Positions 55,159 through 62,262 of a stretch of DNA of 64,000 nt are shown here, piece after piece (position 1 is the first letter of the stretch; the number at the start of each line of letters is the position of its first letter). The notes under the pieces are model-generated. The model was not told the origin of the DNA and did no database searches. It saw nothing but the letters and a program-made list of their open reading frames with translations. Source of the stretch: Chitinophaga sancti (GTDB lineage Bacteria; Bacteroidota; Bacteroidia; Chitinophagales; Chitinophagaceae); NCBI RefSeq assembly GCF_034087045.1, contig NZ_CP139247.1, forward strand, positions 4,800,001-4,864,000. Direction: 5' to 3'. The position numbers were made by a program, and so were the translations under genes.

Positions 55159-56025
55159 TTACGGTTGTTGTTGCACCCTCTTCCTCACCCGCTCCGGATC
55201 TATATAAGGCGTATAATACGCACACAAGTTCAACAATATCATCATCGCAGAAAAGAAAAACAACCCCATAAACAACGCAATAAACAAATGCAGGCAAACA
55301 ATCGCCCCCAACCACCACATCCTCGTTACCCGTACATTCATCCCAATACAATACCCCATCTCCAATATTATCGTACCCCATCCTGCTATCAGGAAAAACG
55401 GCGTATTCACTAAAAAATCCAGGCTAAACAAACTATAATAATTATGACTATGCAAGGTCTTCCACAACGCTTCCCCATTCCTCCATGTCACCCCAATCAC
55501 CTTATCAAATCCCGAAAAGAAATAAGCAATACATAAGTGCGCTTTTAATAAAATTAACCAATGCTCATGCACAGGTGCAATGATGAATTTTCGCAACCGG
55601 TTATCCACCGAATAAATATAACCCACGGGAAATATACAACAGTAGAACAACGCGAAAGTAGTATAGCCATCTACCCCATACTCATACAAATGAATAGACT
55701 TCAATAACAACAATTGTAAAAACAACGATAACACCGCACTCACCCTCGTACAAAACCCAAGGATCAGGCTCACTAATGCCAATGGATACGCAATCCTGCA
55801 TATCCATAATAATGTCTCATATTGTATGCCCACATAATGCTGCAGGGTGATAAGGGTAGGACTAAAATGATCCGTAGCTGTATCCATTATATCAGGATAT
55901 ATATACCCCCTGAATGAATACAACATATCAAAATCCGGCTGTATCGCCAGAAAATGTAACAAAGCAAAACCCGCCATATTTACCCGGAAAAAGAACAACC
56001 ATCCGGGATAGGTCTTATTGTGCAT
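55159..56025 (-). CDS. HTTM-domain membrane protein (SdpB-like)
   Basis: This 288-residue protein has eight or so membrane helices and the HTTM (vitamin K-dependent gamma-carboxylase-like) pattern: FFFRVNMAGFALLHFLAIQP at the start, LWICRIAYPLALVSLILGFC, AYFFSGFDKVIGVTWRNGEA and the WGTIILEMGYCIGMNV segment. HTTM proteins include SdpB, needed to mature or export the Bacillus peptide toxin SdpC. The gene overlaps the preceding 215-aa gene by 11 bp and is the third gene of an operon. No clear catalytic residues of the carboxylase are recognisable. The operon role is inferred from this family only. Confidence 0.88.
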   Translation of the reverse strand: MHNKTYPGWLFFFRVNMAGFALLHFLAIQPDFDMLYSFRGYIYPDIMDTATDHFSPTLITLQHYVGIQYETLLWICRIAYPLALVSLILGFCTRVSAVLSLFLQLLLLKSIHLYEYGVDGYTTFALFYCCIFPVGYIYSVDNRLRKFIIAPVHEHWLILLKAHLCIAYFFSGFDKVIGVTWRNGEALWKTLHSHNYYSLFSLDFLVNTPFFLIAGWGTIILEMGYCIGMNVRVTRMWWLGAIVCLHLFIALFMGLFFFSAMMILLNLCAYYTPYIDPERVRKRVQQQP

Positions 56026-56662
56026 GTGGAGTCAGACTATAGGTTCCCGTCACTAATTTCGTCAGCTGGTATTCCTTTGGGGTACCTGCACGCACGGCCT
56101 GCAGGGTAGGGAACTGCAATACATTGTAACTTAAAATTACGGTACTATCCACACAGCCATGCTGCTGAAACAAAGTGACGGCAATATTTTTAAAGACAAG
56201 GTTATTATATTCTCCCAGCAATCCTCCGGGTAAACTATCATGTGCATCCGGCTTAATAAAATCATCCGTCAATGCATTGGCCATTGAAAAGAACCGCAAC
56301 GATGTCTCGTACGATCTGAAATCTGCTGTAATAGGCGTACCACCACATTCCCCGATCAGCATTCCATTAGACCGTACATTAATGCCAAAAAAACCATACC
56401 CGGTTTCTGCCCCGGTAAAGCGACCGTAATAACGTATGGCCTTTGCCTCCAGGAATGGCGTTAGTTTGCCCACCGCATAAGACTCCTCCGGCGTATGATG
56501 AAACTCATGATACGCCTTGTAAGCACTCACACTATTGATGATGATGATAAAGAGAAGATGTGCTGCCATCCAGCCATACAAACTCCGCCTGCGAAATAGT
56601 ACGATGGCTGGCTGATTGTGTGCCAGCCATCGTTTTAGCCAGTTACTTGATGGCTGGTGCAT
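56015..56662 (-). CDS. Membrane-anchored hypothetical protein of the HTTM operon
   Basis: This 215-residue protein has one membrane helix (about 29-48: YGWMAAHLLFIIIINSVSAY) and a periplasmic domain with RYYGRFTGAETGYGFFGINV, LIGECGGTP and the strand-rich end QLTKLVTGTYSLTPHA. It is not a recognised family. SdpA proteins, which accompany SdpB, also have one N-terminal helix and a short periplasmic domain with an aromatic GWxFF-type segment; the GYGFF here is suggestive only. It overlaps both neighbours (20 bp with the small secreted-protein gene, 11 bp with the HTTM gene). Confidence 0.8.
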   Translation of the reverse strand: MHQPSSNWLKRWLAHNQPAIVLFRRRSLYGWMAAHLLFIIIINSVSAYKAYHEFHHTPEESYAVGKLTPFLEAKAIRYYGRFTGAETGYGFFGINVRSNGMLIGECGGTPITADFRSYETSLRFFSMANALTDDFIKPDAHDSLPGGLLGEYNNLVFKNIAVTLFQQHGCVDSTVILSYNVLQFPTLQAVRAGTPKEYQLTKLVTGTYSLTPHAQ

Positions 56663-57029
56663 AACGGTTCATGATCTCGTTTGCTTTGATCACTTCTTCC
56701 GGCAGAGTCTTGATCTGCTTCCAGAAAATGAATTTGGTAGATACCCAATCTTTGTAAATTGAATTGTCCAGGATACCACCCATCTTCCTGTTCAGCGGAT
56801 TGTCAGATCCAATGGTGATTGCACCACGACCGAAATCCTTGATGCCATAATGTTGTGCTACTACTCGTTTGATTTCTTCCTGATCTGCTACAGATACTCG
56901 CTTTGTAGCGACTTTGGAAACAGTGTAAAGGTGCGTGCTCACGCGCTTTACGCCCGGTACCTGCTGGAATGAGAAAGAGAAAAGCAGGAGCGCAGGGGCG
57001 CACAATGAAAGCAATAGAAGCTTTTTCAT
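56643..57029 (-). CDS. Small secreted protein of the HTTM operon (128 aa)
   Basis: The protein has a signal peptide (MKKLLLLSLCAPALLLFSFS). The mature part of about 105 residues is hydrophilic, with VADQEEIKRVVAQHYGIKDF, the NPLNRKMGGILDNSIY segment and a helical end. No cysteine, double-glycine or hydrophobic killing segment is visible. It is the first gene of the operon, so in analogy with SdpC it could be the substrate processed or exported by the two membrane proteins, but its lack of a hydrophobic segment is unlike SdpC. The family is unknown. Confidence 0.8.
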   Translation of the reverse strand: MKKLLLLSLCAPALLLFSFSFQQVPGVKRVSTHLYTVSKVATKRVSVADQEEIKRVVAQHYGIKDFGRGAITIGSDNPLNRKMGGILDNSIYKDWVSTKFIFWKQIKTLPEEVIKANEIMNRYAPAIK

Positions 57030-57193
57030 ACGATGAAATTTTTGGGATTAATTTGAAGGCAAGTTAGGGGTTTTCAATTATATAGCAATCAAGTATTTAT
57101 ACGCAAAATGCCAGGAATAAATACGAAAGCGTATCAAAAATAAACGAACCTCCCCGGAATAATGGACTACCTGTCTCCATTAGCTACCCGAAT

Positions 57194-57375
57194 AAAAACA
57201 TTCATGAAAGAGGTTATTCACCATCGGGGATGAAAACCATTTTCAGAAAAAACATTCATGAAAGAGGTTATTCACCATCGGGGATGAAAACCATTTTCAG
57301 GAAAAACATTTATAAAAGAAGTAATTCTCCAACTGAGAATGAAAACCATTTTCAAAGAAAACCCTCATGAACCGA
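57194..57375. repeat. 54-bp tandem repeats upstream of the transposase gene (3.5 copies)
   Basis: Units start at 57198, 57252 and 57306 (spacing 54 bp), with a partial copy near 57361. The first two are almost identical (AACATTCATGAAAGAGGTTA and onward) and the third diverges. Each unit ends ACCATTTTCA, whose reverse complement TGAAAATGGT occurs at 57390-57400, so the last copy and the transposase leader could pair. The array separates the HTTM operon promoter from the IS110-type gene. Confidence 0.9.
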
Positions 57376-58800
57376 ATTCACAAACGACTATGAAAATGGT
57401 GGTACCTTCGACAAAAGTACTACCATGGAACAATCACATATCAGTTTTGAACAGGTTGTGAGTCGTGGCTGTGGCCTCGATGTTCACCAGGAGAATGTAG
57501 TAGCTACCATCAGGGGTGATAATTTGCAGGAACAAACCCGCACTTTTAGCACCTTCACAAGTTCACTTAAGGACCTGGTAGCCTGGTTGGAAGAATCGGG
57601 CATTACACATGTCGCAATGGAGAGCACGGGTGTTTACTGGAAGCCTGTTTTTAATATACTAGAACCTCACTTTGAACTTATTTTGGTCAATGCCCGGCAT
57701 ATTAAATATGTGCCGGGTCATAAGACTGATCGTAATGACAGTGCCTGGATTGCAAAATTATTGCTAAGCGGGCTACTAAAAGGAAGTTTTATTCCACCCC
57801 AATACACTCGTGAATTACGGGAATTGTACCGATACAAACGTAAAGTAATAGGCCAACGCTCCAGTGAATATAACCGATTACAGAACATTTTAGAGACTGC
57901 CAATATCAAATTGAGCAGCGTTGTCAGTGATGTGTTCGGCATAAGCGGCTGGTCAATGATCTCTGCTATTATTGATGGAGAACAGGATCCCATGATATTG
58001 GCCAATCTGGCCAAAGGTAGGCTCAAAATCAAGAAGCAAGAACTTATTTGCTTTAGAAGGTAATCTTAATGAGCATCACCGTTTTATGCTCAACCTGTCT
58101 AAAGCTGCTATCTTACAGCTAAATGAACTGCTTTGTCAGGTAGATAACCGTATTGATCAGTACTTAAGAAAATGGGAAGAAGAAGTAAAATTACTTCAGA
58201 CTATTCCCGGAGTACAAAAACAAACAGCTACAGCCATCTTAGCCGAAATAGGTACAGATATGCATGCCTTCCCAAATCAGCATCATTTAGCCAGTTGGTG
58301 TGGCTTATGTCCGGGTAATAATGAAAGTGCCGGAAAAAAGAAAAGTGAACGTATCAATCATGGCAACAGTTCTCTTAAAACAGCACTGGTGGAGGCGGCC
58401 TGGGCCGCTGTACATACAAAGGAATCTTATCTGAAAAGAAGATATTACTCTTTAAGTGTGCGAAGAGGTAAAAAACGTGCTCTTATCGCCATTGCACACA
58501 AAATCCTCATTGCCACTTATTTTATACTCAAAAATAGAGTGCCATATATGGAACCGGATAATCAGGAGTGGCTTAAAAAAAGAAAGCAGGCGCAGATAAA
58601 TAATTATCTCAGGCGCCTGCGCGAGCTTGAGGCATTACCCCCATCTCAATAAGATTACTAAGTTACAAAAATCGACCTCTTATTGGTGCTTTTTAAGCCT
58701 GTAAAGAAAACTGATTTAAGACTCTAAGTACAAACGATTGTTGCTATAAGCACGAAATGAAAATTTTAAGCATATAGAGTCATATCAAAATTATGACACA
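57376..58800 (+). mobile_element. IS110-family insertion sequence (approximate limits)
   Basis: An IS110-type transposase gene with noncoding flanks of about 50-200 bp. IS110 elements lack long terminal inverted repeats, so the ends are estimates; a short inverted repeat GTCATA/TATGAC lies at 58779-58797. IS110 elements are known to encode a bridge RNA in a noncoding end that guides recombination. The upstream 54-bp array or the downstream 150 bp could hold it. Confidence 0.45.
57425..58652 (+). pseudogene. IS110-family transposase (DEDD), broken by one frameshift
   Basis: The first part (57425-58063, 212 residues) carries the RuvC-like DEDD motifs: GLDVHQENVVATI, AMESTGVYWKP and KTDRNDSAWIAKLL. 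The second part (58086-58652, 188 residues) carries the C-terminal serine-type Transposase_20 domain with IPGVQKQTATAILAEIG, ASWCGLCPGNNESAG and NHGNSSLKTALVEAAWA. The two are one gene of about 408 codons: removing one T from the TTT at 58047-58049 restores the reading ELIALEGNLNEHHRFMLNLS. Both halves are otherwise intact, so the break is recent, or a sequencing error. Confidence 0.88.
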
Positions 58801-58822
58801 GACTAACTATTTTCAATGAAAA

Positions 58823-58852
58823 GAGGCCGTATCTTATCAATGATACGGCCTC
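58823..58852 (-). terminator. Terminator of the ABC permease gene
   Basis: An 11-bp perfect stem (58823-58833 and 58842-58852), rich in G/C, with TTTTC following on the minus strand, about 70 bp after the permease stop. Confidence 0.8.
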
Positions 58853-58921
58853 CTGGCCGGGTCCTGCAAACAGCTTCGTGAAATTGCCGCAATACCCTAT
58901 AAACAACCTTTAATAAAATCA

Positions 58922-61312
58922 TTACTCCGTTTTCAAACTCCTCACCGGATTCATCGTAGCCGCCCTGATCCCCTGAAAACTCACCGTTAATACCGTTATC
59001 AGCAACGCGCCTCCACCTGCTGCTACAAATGCCCACCAAGGCATATCTGTGCGATAACTATACCTTGCCAGCCACGCCTGCATCCCCACATGTGCCAGTG
59101 GCATCGCTATCAAAAATGAAATCGCTACCAGTATAATAAACTCCCTCGACAACATCCCCCATAAATTAAATATAGAGGCCCCAAGTATCTTGCGTATCCC
59201 TAACTCCTTCGTACGCTGCTCCGCCATAAACGAAGCCATCCCAAACAATCCCAGGCAGGAAATAAATATCGCCAGCAATGCAAAGATCCCAGCCAGTTTT
59301 CCAACCCGCATCTCATCCTTAAACTTATCCGCATACTCCATATTCGCAAATCTGTAATTCACAGGACTATCCGGATCATACTTCCTGCACACTTCCTCTA
59401 TCACCGCCACTGCCTCTACCGGACTACTCTTCGGGTTTATCCGTATATTGACATAATTATCCCTGAACTGGTCCCGGATATAAAATATTGTAGGCGCCAC
59501 CGGCTCATAAGGATTTGCCATCACCATATCATGTACTACTCCTATTATCTTAAATTGATGATCCCCCCATGTTATAAATTGCCCCACAGGATCTTTCAGA
59601 CTCATATATTCCACCGCACGCTGATTGATCACCATTCCATCAGAATCTGTCAGCATACCGGCATCAAAATTACGCCCTGCTGTAAACTGCCAGCCCACTG
59701 CCTTTCCATAGCCAAAAGTCACCCCGATATTTGCAAAATCTACCGCCATATTGGGGTCTTTCCCCGTCCAGCGAATAGAACTCGTATTATTGTTGACGGT
59801 GGTTGTGGCACTGGTAGAAAACGCTACTTCTTCGATCTTTCCGGATGCCATCAGCTCATGCCTGAACGCCTCAAAATGATTCGCAATCGCATCCGTTATC
59901 GTCGGCAATGTTACCAGCCCTTCTCTGTCATATCCCACTGGCCGGTTCCGTGCAAACTGAATCTGTTTAAACACCACGATCGTTCCAATGATTAACGTAA
60001 CGGATACACTAAACTGCAACACCACCAGTATCTTCCTCGGCATAGCAGCCAGCCTGCCCGCCTTGTACACACCTTTCAACACCTTCACCGGCTGAAAGGA
60101 AGATAAATAAAACGCCGGATAACTACCCGCTATCAACCCTGTCACCAATGTAAATGTAAGCCCCGCCACCCAAAACAAAGGATTCGTCCATGGCAGCACA
60201 ATTTTCTTATCTGCCACTTCATTGAACGCCGGCAATAAGGTCAACACAAGTATAATCGCCAGTATATAAGCAATCACCGTTACAAACAACGACTCTGTAA
60301 AAAACTGTGCCACCAGCTGATGCCGCATCGAACCAATTGATTTACGAATACCCACTTCCTTCGCCCGCTTCTCACTCCTCGCTGTACTCAGGTTCATAAA
60401 GTTTATACACGCCAGCAACAATACAAATAGCCCGATGATGCCAAACAACCATACATACTGCAAACGATCACCCGTCGCCACACCATTCTTAAATTTTGAA
60501 TACAGGTGCCACTTGCTCATAGGATGCAACAATATCTTAGGTACATATTGTTTTGTAAATGCATCTGCCTCTTTCCTGGCCACATCCCCGATTTTTGCAT
60601 TCACCATATTCATATCCGCATGATCCGCCAGCTGCACGTATAATTGAAACGAATTATCCCCCCAGTCATTTATCGACCTGGGTTTTACCAATGCAGGATT
60701 ATTGACATAATATGCCCATGGCGCTATAAATGAAATACCATTAAAATTACTGTTGTATGGAAAATCTTTATACACCCCCGTCACTTTAAAACTCTGTTCA
60801 TTATCCAGTTTTACCAATTGCCCAATCGGATCTGCATCCCCAAACAACGCTTTCGCCACCGTCTGTGACAACATCAACCCATTCGGATCTGCCAGCCCTT
60901 TCCGATCGCCCCGTAGCATTTTCAAACTAAACATCTCCGGCGCTGACGCTTCCATAAAATTCCCGTTCTGCAACAGCTTCTTTTCACCCACTGCCAGTAT
61001 ATGCCCCCAGTTCCAGGAACTCAATGCCATACGCTTAAAATAGTAGCCATAATGCTCCTTCAGTGCAGCTGGCAAGGGAATACTAATCGCCCTGGTGGTC
61101 TTTTCCTCCCCATTAAATACCTGGCTCTTGTATACCTGTGCTATCTGGTCATAATGCTCCGGAAACCGGTCATATGTAAACTCATCCCTGATCCATAATC
61201 CAATGAGCATCGCCACCGTCATCCCAACAGATAATCCGGCAATATTGATAAAGGAATGTACCTTGTTTTTAAACAGGTACCTGGTAGCCATTTTTATGTA
61301 GTTCCTGTGCAT
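58922..61312 (-). CDS. Large ABC transporter permease (FtsX/MacB-like, two-module)
   Basis: The 796-residue protein has two MacB-core plus FtsX modules. Module 1 begins MATRYLFKNKVHSFINIAGL and ends with the helices around YVWLFGIIGLFVLLLACINF, followed by MNLSTARSEKRAKEVGIRKS. Module 2 has PRKILVVLQFSVSVTLIIGT and ends with FALLAIFISCLGLFGMASFM and AEQRTKELGIRKILGASIFN. Such large permeases are very common in Bacteroidetes and usually export small peptides, antibiotics or lipids with a separate ATPase. No ATPase gene is adjacent. The downstream IS element is close but does not disturb the gene. Confidence 0.93.
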   Translation of the reverse strand: MHRNYIKMATRYLFKNKVHSFINIAGLSVGMTVAMLIGLWIRDEFTYDRFPEHYDQIAQVYKSQVFNGEEKTTRAISIPLPAALKEHYGYYFKRMALSSWNWGHILAVGEKKLLQNGNFMEASAPEMFSLKMLRGDRKGLADPNGLMLSQTVAKALFGDADPIGQLVKLDNEQSFKVTGVYKDFPYNSNFNGISFIAPWAYYVNNPALVKPRSINDWGDNSFQLYVQLADHADMNMVNAKIGDVARKEADAFTKQYVPKILLHPMSKWHLYSKFKNGVATGDRLQYVWLFGIIGLFVLLLACINFMNLSTARSEKRAKEVGIRKSIGSMRHQLVAQFFTESLFVTVIAYILAIILVLTLLPAFNEVADKKIVLPWTNPLFWVAGLTFTLVTGLIAGSYPAFYLSSFQPVKVLKGVYKAGRLAAMPRKILVVLQFSVSVTLIIGTIVVFKQIQFARNRPVGYDREGLVTLPTITDAIANHFEAFRHELMASGKIEEVAFSTSATTTVNNNTSSIRWTGKDPNMAVDFANIGVTFGYGKAVGWQFTAGRNFDAGMLTDSDGMVINQRAVEYMSLKDPVGQFITWGDHQFKIIGVVHDMVMANPYEPVAPTIFYIRDQFRDNYVNIRINPKSSPVEAVAVIEEVCRKYDPDSPVNYRFANMEYADKFKDEMRVGKLAGIFALLAIFISCLGLFGMASFMAEQRTKELGIRKILGASIFNLWGMLSREFIILVAISFLIAMPLAHVGMQAWLARYSYRTDMPWWAFVAAGGGALLITVLTVSFQGIRAATMNPVRSLKTE

Positions 61313-61554
61313 AGTGTCGGGTTAAATGATTGCTGGGGAGGAAAAATCCTGCCAGAAAGATATGTACTCATTTTCAGTTAATTATAAACTGGTACTTGTC
61401 CGCTTTTGGTACACTGGTGTCCGGGTCCGGTCTGCCCCGGAAAAAACGCCGATACCCAGAGAGCACGTCAAAACCCCACCTTTTGTATGCACTGCCAGAC
61501 TGGAGCTATGAGCGTATTAACACCGCGTTAACCATTCTGTGTTCTCCTCCTCCT

Positions 61555-61562
61555 TATCTTCG
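61555..61562 (+). promoter_or_regulatory. Possible -7 element of the 170-aa gene
   Basis: TATCTTCG lies 17 bp upstream of the ATG at 61580 and matches TAnnTTTG at seven of eight positions. Confidence 0.3.
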
Positions 61563-61579
61563 ATTCAACGCCCTGTAAC

Positions 61580-62092
61580 ATGGAAATAATTATCAGAAAA
61601 ATCGGAAATACCGGTGTTTGTGTAGAATTACCTATGTGCTCAGCCACCCCACTCGTCAGATTATGGAAGGAACGCATGGTAACTGACCTGCTACTCACTG
61701 CCTTTTCAAACAGACCCGCCACCTTCGTCTGTGTAAATCCTGCACCAGCTGCCATCGCGTACGAATTTCCCTACCAGTTAGTCGTCTCGGGAGGCAACAG
61801 CTACCTCGTCATCATCATGGCAGGTTGCGAATACCAGGACCTGGTGAAAATAGGAGAGAGCGCTGATATGACCCAGGGCTTACTAACTGTAGTAGCTGGT
61901 ACGGACAATTATCAGTTTAAAAACTATTTCCCCGATACAGATGAAGCCTTCTTACAGGCGAAAGATGAACTGTTCCTATGCAGCCCCGATGGCTACCGTG
62001 TATACTGGTTGAATGCAAATCGTGAGTACTCCGAAATCCTTGATGCCATCAATGATATCGCCGCTTTTTACGAATTAGTCACGGTATATTAA
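61580..62092 (+). CDS. Hypothetical protein upstream of VgrG (170 aa)
   Basis: The sequence starts MEIIIRKIGNTGVCVELPMC and is mainly soluble, with strand-helix alternation (YQLVVSGGNSYLVIIMAGCE) and a Trp- and Tyr-rich end (PDGYRVYWLNANREYSEILD). I recognise no family. Codon use is normal. It is 170 bp upstream of the vgrG gene and in the same direction, but an AT-rich gap with a possible promoter separates them, so a functional link to the secretion system is only possible. Confidence 0.7.
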   Translation: MEIIIRKIGNTGVCVELPMCSATPLVRLWKERMVTDLLLTAFSNRPATFVCVNPAPAAIAYEFPYQLVVSGGNSYLVIIMAGCEYQDLVKIGESADMTQGLLTVVAGTDNYQFKNYFPDTDEAFLQAKDELFLCSPDGYRVYWLNANREYSEILDAINDIAAFYELVTVY

Positions 62093-62193
62093 ATTAGCCT
62101 TACTCACTATATCTAAATAAATGATATAATTATTAATTAATCATTAATAATTAAAAATATGCCTGTTTAAACAACAGATTCAAATTTTTTTTA

Positions 62194-62201
62194 TAATTTC
62201 G
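62194..62201 (+). promoter_or_regulatory. Possible -7 element of the vgrG gene
   Basis: TAATTTCG in an AT-rich region matches TAnnTTTG at seven of eight positions, about 60 bp upstream of the vgrG start codon. Confidence 0.3.
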
Positions 62202-62262
62202 GGTTGTTTGTAAGTAATTAACCTATTTCGTTAACCGCATTACCATATCAATTATTGAGAGA

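Noticed and set aside
58036..58090. Programmed frameshift in the IS110 transposase
   Set aside because: The required shift is +1 at a TTT without a known slippery site, and IS110 transposases are normally a single frame.
58779..58797. Terminal inverted repeat of the IS element
   Set aside because: The 6-bp GTCATA/TATGAC pair has no counterpart at the left end, and IS110 elements typically lack terminal repeats.
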